Shown: piece after piece, positions 57,453-64,000 of the stretch
Layout of the letters: the number at the start of each line of letters is the position of its first letter
Position numbering within the stretch: position 1 is the stretch's first letter
Assembly: GCF_031143425.1 (NCBI RefSeq)
Contig: NC_090448.1
Coordinates: 337,893,177 to 337,957,176, forward strand
From: Pleurodeles waltl
Taxonomy: Eukaryota; Chordata; Amphibia; Caudata; Salamandridae
DNA length: 64,000 bases
Direction: 5' to 3'
Program-made: the position numbers and the translations under genes
The notes under the pieces: model-generated
What the model was told of the DNA's origin: nothing
The model's database searches: none
Seen by the model: the letters and a program-made list of their open reading frames with translations, nothing else

Positions 57453-57694
57453 TTGGTGAGAAAATGCTGTAATCTTCCTCCTACAGGAGAGGAGTGAGTG
57501 GGAAATGGTGGAAGCCTAAGGCTGCTTCCCCTGCTGCACCCCGCCAGAGGATGAGGAAGAGGCAGAATGCTGCTGAGAGGCTCCTCTGGTGCGGACCCTA
57601 CCTCTCCCTCTAAAAGATCTATAGGGATGGGAAGAGGCAGGTTGCTGATATCTTCCCCGAAAGGAAGAGGAGGAAGAGCCACGCCCAAATCCAC
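56699..57694 (-). CDS. DIRS-4 reverse transcriptase
   Basis: 331-codon frame copying element RNA into cDNA. Motifs: PKKDGRLRPILDLRILN (about 158-174), SVDLQDAYFHIPI with catalytic D204, LPFGLTSAPRVFTKVM (236-251) and YLDDWLI with D270 and D271, all typical of DIRS and gypsy-like RTs. Residues 1-110 are a Pro-rich lead-in that overlaps the Gag end in another frame (+1 relative to Gag). The ATG at 57694 is simply the first in frame; translation might instead need frameshifting or reinitiation. The frame ends at a TAG (56701-56699) and reopens immediately in the same frame as the RNase H piece, so in an ancestral copy RT and RNase H were one polypeptide. Confidence 0.93.
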   Translation of the reverse strand: MDLGVALPPLPFGEDISNLPLPIPIDLLEGEVGSAPEEPLSSILPLPHPLAGCSRGSSLRLPPFPTHSSPVGGRLQHFLTKWKTVTTDTWVLSIVGKGYTLPFREFPPLIRPRPSYCSEEHLLLLEQEVQALLSKGAVELVPEQERGRGCYSRYFLIPKKDGRLRPILDLRILNWFLKQEKFKMLTLAQVLLALNKEDLMVSVDLQDAYFHIPILKSHRKYLRFVVGSQHYQFAVLPFGLTSAPRVFTKVMSVVAAELRRKGIAVFPYLDDWLIKAKSPELVSHHLQSTTQLLFDLGFSVNEPKSHLEPSQRLLFIGAALDTTLGRAFPPP

Positions 57695-59603
57695 GAAACC
57701 TCCTGAAAAATCTGGAAGAGGCCGTGGAAGAAGGAGCTTGGAGCCCTAACGACTTAGCCGTGGCCCTGCTCTCCTTAAAACGTTCCAAGGCCGAATCAGC
57801 CTTGGCTCCAAACAGTTTGTCCCCATCAAACAGGAGATCCAACAATGTGGACTGTACATCCGCAGAAAAGCCCGAGTTACGGAGCCAGGCCTGCCTCCTT
57901 GCCACCACAGTTGTGCCCATTGCTCTGGCTACCGAGTCGGTCGTATCCAGTCCTGTCTGGATAATCTGGGTCGCAGCAGCCTGGGCATTTGAAACAACAT
58001 CCAAAAGACCCTGGGGAAGCTCTGTAAATGATGAGGAAATGTCATCCATCAGAGCATGAATATACCTCCCCAGGATACAGGTTGCGTTGGTGGCCTTCAA
58101 CGCCAGACTGCAGGACGAAAAAATCTTCTTGGACTGCGCCTCTAGTTTCTTTGAATCTCTGTCCCCAGGCACCGTCGGGAAAGAACCAGGCGCTGACTTG
58201 GATGAACAGGAGGCCTGCACCACCAAGCTCTCCGGCGTAGGGTGCCTAGACAGAAAACCAGGGTCAGTCGGAGCCGCCCGATACCTCCTGGCCACGGCTC
58301 TGTGAACTGCTGGGGAAGATGCCGGCCTCTTCCACACCTCTAAAACCGGATCCAGCAGAGCGTCATTAAATGGCAAAAGAGGCTCCGCCGCAGCTGAGGC
58401 CGGATGTAGCACCTCTGTTAGAAGGTTTTGTTTAGCCTCCACCACCGGCAAAGGCAGGTCCAAAAAACTAGCTGCCTTCCGTACCACTGCGTGAAAGGGA
58501 GCAGCCTCCTCAGTATATTCTCCCGGGGACGAAAGATCCCACTCAGGGGAAGTGTCCAGCCCACTGTCCGACTCCAGACCACGCAGCCCATCACCCGAGT
58601 CCTCTAGCTCTCCTTCCTCCAGGGCTCGTTGGTACTCCTGCTCCTTTAATACACGGAGAGCACGTCTCCTCGAATGAAGCCGTTGTTCAATACGCGGAGT
58701 CGACAATGCCTCCGCCGAAGTCGAAGATCGGCGCCGATCTTCAGAAGCCACCGACGCCGCGTCCGGCGCCACAGGTAACTTCGGCGCCGACGAAAGAGCA
58801 GTCGAAGCAGATGGACCCACCGGAGTCACAGGCCGAAATCCCGACGTCGACGGGATGGAAATCCCCGGGGCCAATCCCTCTGAAGCCACCGGAGCGGCCA
58901 CCGGCGCCGACACTGGCGCTGAGCCCACGTTCCCAAAAGGGAGAAAGGGCATAAAGGGTGCCGGCCGAAGAGGCGCAGGATCACCCAATGAAAAGGCCAA
59001 AGGCCCAGCCGGAGCACCCCCTGGAGCCATCTGATGGAAGATGGCATACATCGCATTCAAGAATGCGGAACTATCGGCTCCAGGGGTGGGAAAAGCCGGA
59101 TACTGGGGTGCCTGTCTCGGAGGCGACCCCGACGCCGGCCTCGATGTCTGCAACGCCGGAGAAAACACCTGAGGCTCCAATACCTCAATCACCGACGCCT
59201 GTCCAGGTGAAGTTGGAGACGCCGGAGAGGGCAACGGCGTCGAAGGATGCGGCGTAACCGTGGGACTGATCTCCCATGTCCTTCGGCGCCGATCCGAAGA
59301 CCTGGAACGAGTCTCCTTTGAATGACGCCGAGATTCTCTACGGCGCCGGGAGTCTCGATGACGCCGATGTCTTGGTGAAGAAGACTTCTTGTGATGCTTC
59401 TCCTTCGATTTCGCCATAAACAGCTTCGCCTCACGTTCCTTGAGGGCCTTTGGATTCATGTGCTGGCATGAATCACAAGTCGAGACGTCGTGGTCGGAGC
59501 TCAAACACCAAAGGCAATCGGAATGAGGATCCGTCACTGACATCTTGCCTCCACACTCACGACAAGGCTTGAATCCAGACTTTCTCTGCGACATTATTAC
59601 CAC
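57516..59603 (-). CDS. DIRS-4 Gag-like protein, intact
   Basis: 695 aa, the likely structural protein that binds and packages element RNA. An N-terminal Cys cluster (C14, C17, C30, C33, C43, C46 with H27 and H38) forms three CxxC pairs and probably binds zinc. An Arg/Ser-rich block (about 68-110) and a long Pro/Ala/Ser-rich linker (about 110-330) follow. Then come blocks conserved in the other DIRS copies: NLLTEVLHPASAAAEPLLPF, KKIFSSCSLALKATNATCIL and ADSALERFKESRATAKSLG. The C-terminal RFFRRFRGFGRG region is Gly/Arg-rich, a likely RNA-binding tail. The next in-frame ATG (codon 4, MSQRKSGF) may be the true start. The frame ends in TAG at 57518-57516. The RT frame begins inside it with a 179-nt overlap, and the recombinase frame continues in the same frame after this TAG. 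Family assignment by position and cross-element conservation. Confidence 0.9.
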   Translation of the reverse strand: MVIMSQRKSGFKPCRECGGKMSVTDPHSDCLWCLSSDHDVSTCDSCQHMNPKALKEREAKLFMAKSKEKHHKKSSSPRHRRHRDSRRRRESRRHSKETRSRSSDRRRRTWEISPTVTPHPSTPLPSPASPTSPGQASVIEVLEPQVFSPALQTSRPASGSPPRQAPQYPAFPTPGADSSAFLNAMYAIFHQMAPGGAPAGPLAFSLGDPAPLRPAPFMPFLPFGNVGSAPVSAPVAAPVASEGLAPGISIPSTSGFRPVTPVGPSASTALSSAPKLPVAPDAASVASEDRRRSSTSAEALSTPRIEQRLHSRRRALRVLKEQEYQRALEEGELEDSGDGLRGLESDSGLDTSPEWDLSSPGEYTEEAAPFHAVVRKAASFLDLPLPVVEAKQNLLTEVLHPASAAAEPLLPFNDALLDPVLEVWKRPASSPAVHRAVARRYRAAPTDPGFLSRHPTPESLVVQASCSSKSAPGSFPTVPGDRDSKKLEAQSKKIFSSCSLALKATNATCILGRYIHALMDDISSSFTELPQGLLDVVSNAQAAATQIIQTGLDTTDSVARAMGTTVVARRQAWLRNSGFSADVQSTLLDLLFDGDKLFGAKADSALERFKESRATAKSLGLQAPSSTASSRFFRRFRGFGRGSSSSSFRGRYQQPASSHPYRSFRGRGRVRTRGASQQHSASSSSSGGVQQGKQP

Positions 59604-59696
59604 AGAGAAAGACTACGCAGCAAAAATACACCGTAACCACAAAAGTAACAGTTGCTCCCTCGAAGATAACCGTTTCGAATGCACGGAAAAAAGGGA

Positions 59697-59877
59697 ACTG
59701 ACGTCGGCACGTCGTCGAGGACCTCTTATTGCCTGTATGACGTCAGACGGCGTCGCGTGGGCTAGAGTGACGTCCTCGTCGACGTGCAGAGACTAGTAAG
59801 AAGATTTCCGTCGAATGCTGGCGCCATGGGAGTATTCATTAGGTGAGGAATCCACAGGTAGTTGTATCCATCAGAAC
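59697..59877 (-). repeat. DIRS-4 right inverted terminal repeat (upstream terminus)
   Basis: Paired part 59697-59861; the unpaired tip 59862-59877 is 16 nt. It precedes the Gag start by about 95 bp in coding orientation, so it probably contains the promoter. It holds one full CRE palindrome TGACGTCA (59738-59745) and further TGACG half sites. Confidence 0.95.
59738..59745. promoter_or_regulatory. CRE-type palindrome in the upstream terminal repeat
   Basis: TGACGTCA is the consensus site for CREB/ATF-family activators. Further TGACG half sites lie at 59699-59703 and 59769-59773 in the same repeat, about 95-170 bp upstream of the Gag ATG. Promoter function is inferred from position. Confidence 0.45.
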
Positions 59878-60256
59878 GATAGCTTGCTGGGCATAATCAG
59901 CGCACATAAAGAAAAGGTTATTTTACCAAGCATGAGTATGTTTTCTTACATGAGAATTGTTGAATCTAAAGCTAGGGTCATTGCACAAGTTGTCCAACAA
60001 AGATTCAAATTAGTAATGAGGACAGAATATGCAGCCATCACAAAGGTGTGATATACTCCTAAATGACTGCAGATTTACCATATGTAGACCTTTACAGACC
60101 TACAGCGCAAATCTGTGAGCCTACAAAGCAGAGACAACAGACAGGGGTCTCAATTAACTACCCGGGAAATAGGGGTTAGTATGGCGACTGCACAGTCTTG
60201 CCAGAGTTCCTAGCAGAGACATCTTTTCTAAAAGCCCTCACCTTTTTTTCCCAATA

Positions 60257-60258
<2 letters not shown>
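59878..60258. other. Spacer between DIRS-4 and the (TA)n tract
   Basis: No gene or repeat recognised. Confidence 0.5.

Positions 60259-60322
<64 letters not shown>
60259..60322. repeat. (TA)n microsatellite next to DIRS-5
   Basis: About 31 TA units ending ten bases before the DIRS-5 terminus, so the element probably inserted beside or into the tract. Confidence 0.95.
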
Positions 60323-60325
<3 letters not shown>

Positions 60326-60331
60326 TAAATA

Positions 60332-60550
60332 ACTTACCCAGTGTACATCTGTTCGTGGCATGAGACACTGCAGATTCACATGCTTTGCACATCCCGCCAT
60401 CTAGTGTTGGGCTCGGAGTGTTACAAGTTGTTTTTCTTCAAAGAAATCTTTTTCGAGTCACAAGATCGAGGGACTCCTCCCCTTTCGGCTCCATTGCGCA
60501 TGGGCGTCGACTCCATCTTAGATTGTTTTCCCCGCAGAGGGTGAGGTAGG
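60332..60550 (+). repeat. DIRS-5 downstream inverted terminal repeat
   Basis: The outer 52 nt (60332-60383) are complementary to 60693-60744 with one mismatch, which fixes the left tip. The inner edge cannot be set because the partner repeat is outside the window. Confidence 0.8.
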
Positions 60551-60692
60551 AGTTGTGTATTATAGTAATAGTGCCCATGCAATGGAGTAAATATGTATGT
60601 ACATAATGTGGTTTAAAGTGATATATTTACAAATTTACAAATGTTCAAGATCAACTTCAAACGGCTACAGGCTACCGGGGAGGCGGGCGGGC

Positions 60693-60800
60693 GCATGTGA
60701 ATCTGCAGCGTCTCATGCCACGAACAGATGTACACTGGGTAAGTGACATTTTCCGTTCGATGGCATGTGTAGCTGCAGATACACATGCTTTGCATAGACT
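60693..60800. repeat. DIRS-5 internal complementary region
   Basis: 60693-60744 complements the left tip. The following GACATTTTCCGTTCGATGGC and about 35 more bases should complement the missing right tip. Confidence 0.8.
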
Positions 60801-60831
60801 AGTAAGCAGTTATCTCCCCAAAAGTGGTGGT

Positions 60832-61794
60832 TCAGCCTGTAGGAGTTGAAGTTGTTTGAAACAAAGTTCGTAGTACTGCTTGTCCTACTGTGGCTTGTTG
60901 TGGTGTTAACACATCCACGCAGTAGTGCTTGGTAAACGTATGAGGCGTAGACCATGTGGCTGCCTTACATATTTCAGTCATTGGAATGTTTCCTAGAAAG
61001 GCCATGTTAGCACCTTTCTTTCTAGTTGAGTGTGCCTTTGGTGTTATAGGCAGTTCTCTTTTTGCTTTGAGATAACAGGTTTGAATGCATTTAACTATCC
61101 ATCTAGCAATGCCTTGTTTGGATATTGGGTTCCCTGTATGAGGTTTTTGGAAAGCAACAAACAATTGTTTTGTTTTTCGAATTTGTTTTGTTCTGTCAAT
61201 GTAGTGCATTAACGCTCTTTTGATGTCTAATGTATGTAGTGCTCTTTCAGCTACAGAATCTGGCTCTGGAAAGAACACTGGTAGTTCTACTGTTTGATTC
61301 AAGTGGAACGGTGATATGACTTTTGGTAAGAACTTAGGATTTGTTCGTAAAACTACTTCATGCTTGTGTATCTGAATAAAGGGTTCTTGTATGGTAAATG
61401 CTTGTATCTCACTTACTTTTCTTAGAGATGTGATGGCAATTATAAATGCTACTTTCCATGTTAAGTATTGTATCTCACATGAGTGCATGGGTTCAAACGG
61501 TGGACCCATGAGTCTTGTTAATACAATGTTGAGGTTCCACGAAGGAACTGGTGGCGTCCTTGGTGGGATAATTCTCTTCAGACCCTCCATAAAAGCCTTT
61601 ATGACTGGGATCCTAAATAGTGATGTTGAGTGCGTAATTTGCAGATAAGCAGAAATAGCGGTGAGATGTATTTTAATGGATGAAAAAGCTAGCTTTGACT
61701 TTTGTAAGTGCAGTAGGTAGCTGACGATGTCTTTAGCAGATGCGTGTAAGGGTTGTATTTGTTTATTATGGCAGTAATAAACAAATCTTTTCTA
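60832..61794 (-). pseudogene. DIRS-5 tyrosine recombinase, one in-frame TAG
   Basis: After a TAG at 61794-61792 the frame stays open to 60832. The 252-aa piece from ATG 61590 contains the full catalytic part: R57 (SLRKVSEIQ), H187 and R190 (AHSTRKKG), W213 and Y223 (FTKHYCVD). Upstream of that ATG the core-binding sequence (RFVYYCHNKQIQPLH, SSIKIHLTAISAYLQ) is open back to the TAG. On the far side of the TAG the same frame continues through 63036 (TTRHCYANK just before the stop). One nonsense change is the only visible defect in this frame. Confidence 0.88.
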
Positions 61795-63036
61795 CTTATT
61801 TGCATAGCAATGTCTTGTGGTTGGTTTCCTAGCTTGTTTTATGACCTCCATACATTCCTGTGTGAGGTCCAGATGGCCGAATTCTAAGACTTCAGGAGCC
61901 AAATTGCTAGATTCAGCGATGCTGGATTTGGGTGTCTGATCTGTTGTTTGTGTTGAGTTAACAGATCTGGTCTGTTTGGTAGTTTGACATGAGGCACTAC
62001 TGAGAGGTCTAGTAGTGTTGTGTACCAAGGTTGCCTTGTCCAAGTTGGTGCTATTAGTATGAGTTTGAGTTTGTTTTGACTCCATTTGTTTACCAGATAT
62101 GGAAGGAGTGGGAGAGGGGGAAAAGCGTATGCAAATATCCCTGACCAAATCATCCATAACGCATTGCCCTGAGACTGATCCTGTGGGTATCTGGATGCAA
62201 AGTTTTGGCATTTTGAGTTTTCTTTTGTTGCAAATAGGTCTATTTGTGGTATTCCCCATCTTTGGAAGTAAGTGTTTAGTATTTGGGGGTGAATATCCCA
62301 TTCGTGGATCTGCTGGTGATCCCGAGAGAGATTGTCTGCTAACTGATTCTGAATCCCTGGAATAAACTGTGCTATTAGGCGAATGTGGTTGTGAATCGCC
62401 CAATGCCATATTCTCTGTGCCAGGAGACACAACTGTGTTGAGTGCGTTCCTCCCTGTTTGTTCAGATAATACATTGTTGTCATGTTGTCTGTTTTGACAA
62501 GAATGTGTTTGTGGCTTATTATAGGTTGAAATGCCTTCAACGCTAGAAATACTGCCAGTAGTTCCAAATGATTTATGTGAAACTGTCTCTGCTGAGTGTC
62601 CCATTGTCCTTGGATGCTGTGTTGGTTGAGGTGTGCTCCGCACCCTATCATGGAGGCATCTGTCGTTATTACGTATTGAGGCACTGGGTCTTGGAAAGGC
62701 CGCCCTTGGTTTAAATGTATATTGTTCCACCATTGAAGCGAGGTGCATGTTTGGCGGTCTATCAACACTAGATCTAGAAGTTGACCCTGTGCTTGTGACC
62801 ATTGTGATGCTAGGCGGCACTGTTGTAAGGGCCGCATGTGCAATCTTGCGTTTCGGACAATGGCTATGCATGAGGACATCATGCCTAGTAGTTTCATCAC
62901 CATATTGACTTGTATCTTTTGTTTTGGATACATGGCCTGTATTACATTGTGAAATGCCTATACCCTTTGTGGACTTGGAGTGGCAATCCCTTTTGTTGTG
63001 TTGATTGTTGCCCCTAAGTATTGCTGTGTTTGACAC
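61795..63036 (-). other. DIRS-5 recombinase-frame extension overlapping RNase H
   Basis: A 414-codon open frame in the recombinase frame, overlapping the whole RNase H gene on the same strand. It is Ser/Thr/Asn/Gln-rich with no domain until its last about 30 residues, which begin the recombinase (EVIKQARKPTTRHCYANK). It is the counterpart of the long N-terminal overlap in DIRS-4. Confidence 0.6.
61884..62933 (-). CDS. DIRS-5 RNase H and trailing domain
   Basis: 349 aa, open. RNase H residues D92 (TTDASM), E124 (HINHLELLAV) and D149 (VKTDNM), plus an NQLADNLSR block for the fourth Asp. The trailing domain (IDLFATKENSKCQNFAS, FPPLPLLPYLVNKW, LIAPTWTRQPWY) parallels DIRS-4. The same frame connects upstream to RT (63611-63162) but through stop codons near 63160 and 63070. 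About 40 percent or more of residues look identical to DIRS-4 in the best blocks. Confidence 0.88.
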   Translation of the reverse strand: MYPKQKIQVNMVMKLLGMMSSCIAIVRNARLHMRPLQQCRLASQWSQAQGQLLDLVLIDRQTCTSLQWWNNIHLNQGRPFQDPVPQYVITTDASMIGCGAHLNQHSIQGQWDTQQRQFHINHLELLAVFLALKAFQPIISHKHILVKTDNMTTMYYLNKQGGTHSTQLCLLAQRIWHWAIHNHIRLIAQFIPGIQNQLADNLSRDHQQIHEWDIHPQILNTYFQRWGIPQIDLFATKENSKCQNFASRYPQDQSQGNALWMIWSGIFAYAFPPLPLLPYLVNKWSQNKLKLILIAPTWTRQPWYTTLLDLSVVPHVKLPNRPDLLTQHKQQIRHPNPASLNLAIWLLKS

Positions 63037-63611
63037 GGCTGAAGGTGTGACTGTGTAGTTGAGTGAGAAACCTAGTTTGTGGAGGGTTTCTATGACATAC
63101 TTTGTGTGTTAGTTTTGATTAACCAATCATCTAGGTACGGGAACACATGTATTTGCTGCCTTCAGATATGAGCAGCTACTACTGCCAGGCATTTTGTAAA
63201 AACTCTTGGCGCAGTTGTTATCCCAAATGGCAACACTTTGAATTGGTAATGTACCCCTTGGAATACAAACCTTAAGTACTTTCTGTGTGAAGGATCTATC
63301 GGTATATGGAAGTATGCATCCTTTAGGTCTAGTGTTGTCATGTAGTCTTGTTGTTTGAGCAATGGGATTACGTCCTGTAATGTCACCATGTGAAAGTGAT
63401 CTGATTTGATGTAGATATTTAATGTTCTGAGATCCAATATAGGTCTTAGAGTTTTGTCCTTTTTGGGTATGAGAAAGTACAGCGAGAAAACTCCTGTTTC
63501 TCTCTGATGAATTGGTACCAGTTCTAGTGCATCTTTTTGTAACAACGCTTGGACCTCCAGTTGTAGAAGATCCCTGTGTTGTTTTGACATAGTGTGTTTT
63601 CGGTGGGACAT
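62934..63611 (-). pseudogene. DIRS-5 reverse transcriptase, interrupted
   Basis: The first 149 residues are open: VQALLQKDALELVP, PKKDKTLRPILDLRTLN, TLDLKDAYFHIPI with the first catalytic Asp, and LPFGITTAPRVFTK. A TGA at 63162-63164 then precedes the YLDDWLIK block (near 63125), with further TAG codons near 63070 and 63050. Same frame as RNase H, so it was once one ORF. Confidence 0.9.
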
Positions 63612-63760
63612 TTGGAGAGAATTTGAGAAATTCTATGCAATAACCATGCTGGATAATTGCTAGGACCCAAGTGTCTGTTGTTATTTCCTCCTATTGTTTG
63701 TAGAACTTGGTTAGTCTCCCCTCCACAGGTGTTATGTGTTGGGGATTTGTGACATCAAAG

Positions 63761-63970
63761 TCACTGCTTGTTGTGTGGAGTTTTGGGACTTTGGAACTTC
63801 CCTCTACTTTTTTGGAATTGTCCCCCTCTATATTGTCCCCGAAAACTTCCCCGCTGATATTGGCTCTGATAAGTGGGCCTTGTTTGTGAGGTTGTGGGTT
63901 CCATGCTTTGTCCTCGAAACTGTGTTTTACGAAATGTGCCTCTGCTCTGTGTGGAGTAGAGTGCGCCCAT
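63761..63970 (-). pseudogene. DIRS-5 Gag C-terminal end
   Basis: A 69-aa Gly/Arg/Gln-rich frame (RGSFRGQYRGGQF) matches the Arg/Gly tail of DIRS-4 Gag and ends in TGA, not TAG. It continues off the window or is broken just upstream. Its frame differs from the recombinase frame, unlike DIRS-4. Completeness cannot be judged. Confidence 0.65.
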
Positions 63971-64000
63971 GGCTTTGGCCGTATCAGTGTCCTTTTTAAG

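Larger units (their letters stand above)
53886..59877 (-). mobile_element. DIRS-4: nearly intact DIRS retrotransposon
   Basis: 5992 bp, coding strand minus. It has inverted terminal repeats (53933-54097 against 59697-59861) identical at 164 of 165 positions. The internal complementary region 54425-54534 is an exact complement of the left 65 nt and right 45 nt joined end to end. In coding order: Gag (695 aa), RT, RNase H plus a trailing domain, and tyrosine recombinase in an overlapping frame. The only coding defect I see is one TAG between RT and RNase H. Both tips carry AAC and no target duplication is seen, as expected for recombinase-mediated integration. Confidence 0.97.
60332..64000 (-). 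mobile_element. DIRS-5: DIRS retrotransposon, runs off the window
   Basis: Coding strand minus. From the left: downstream terminal repeat (begins ACTTACCCAGTGTACATC), internal complementary region at 60693-60744 and beyond, recombinase, RNase H, RT, and the end of Gag at the right edge. The remaining Gag and the upstream terminus lie outside. RT and recombinase frames each contain stops, so this copy is decayed but far better preserved than DIRS-1 to DIRS-3. Its wording is closest to DIRS-2. Confidence 0.95.

Noticed and set aside
58706..58954. Forward frames within DIRS-4 (for example 82 aa at 58706)
   Set aside because: They are antisense shadows of the Gag Pro/Ala-rich linker.
53880..59883. 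Target-site duplication around DIRS-4
   Set aside because: The flanks (GTAAAG before, GATAGC after) do not match; the AAC at each tip belongs to the element because both AACs are represented in the complementary region.
61792..61794. Treating the DIRS-5 TAG as a programmed readthrough site
   Set aside because: DIRS-4 has no stop at the equivalent place in its recombinase, so a private nonsense mutation is the simpler view.

Overview
This window looks like intergenic DNA from a very large, transposon-packed vertebrate genome. The best guess is a salamander, probably a newt: five DIRS-type tyrosine-recombinase retrotransposons sit beside an L1-like and an L2/CR1-like LINE, Harbinger-type and hAT-type non-autonomous elements and a Tc1-like transposon, and one C2H2 zinc-finger exon is the only plausible host gene. 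The species guess rests on the style of the repeats and on memory, not on a search.

Layout. 1-1340: unassigned sequence. 1340-4262 (-): decayed L2/CR1-like LINE. 4748-4911 and 5944-6388: dispersed repeat fragments. 6415-12063 (-): full-length but decayed DIRS element (DIRS-1). 12236-18124: a minisatellite of about 15 bp units, split by an hAT-like element (12550-16388) that is itself split by a 2.66 kb TGT...ACA element (13182-15843). 18134-20337: Harbinger-like element carrying a Tc1-like transposon (18556-20117) with an intact 338-aa transposase. 20341-24290 (-): truncated DIRS-2. 24300-26480: unclassified repeats with a two-unit tandem duplication. 26790-29540 (-): truncated DIRS-3. 30600-30769: a 170-bp Harbinger-like MITE. 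31548-32275 (-): three-finger C2H2 exon. 34560-35003: MITE remnant. 35303-38022: second TGT...ACA element. 38023-45423: no recognisable gene. 45424-46300: repeat fragments. 46720-52165 (+): 5'-truncated, frameshifted L1-like LINE followed by a CT-rich tandem repeat. 53886-59877 (-): a nearly intact DIRS element (DIRS-4). 60332-64000 (-): a fifth DIRS (DIRS-5) that runs off the window.

The most informative element is DIRS-4. Its inverted terminal repeats match at 164 of 165 positions. Its internal complementary region is a perfect 110-nt complement of the two joined termini (65 + 45 nt). Gag (695 aa) and the tyrosine recombinase frame (957 aa) are both open and lie in the same frame, separated only by one TAG and 21 sense codons. 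The RT/RNase H frame overlaps the recombinase frame by about 1.85 kb and is interrupted by a single TAG between RT and RNase H. In the DIRS life cycle Gag packages the RNA, RT/RNase H copies it, the complementary region templates circle closure, and the tyrosine recombinase inserts the circle without a target duplication.

Edges of old repeats are approximate unless a target duplication or terminal repeat is cited.
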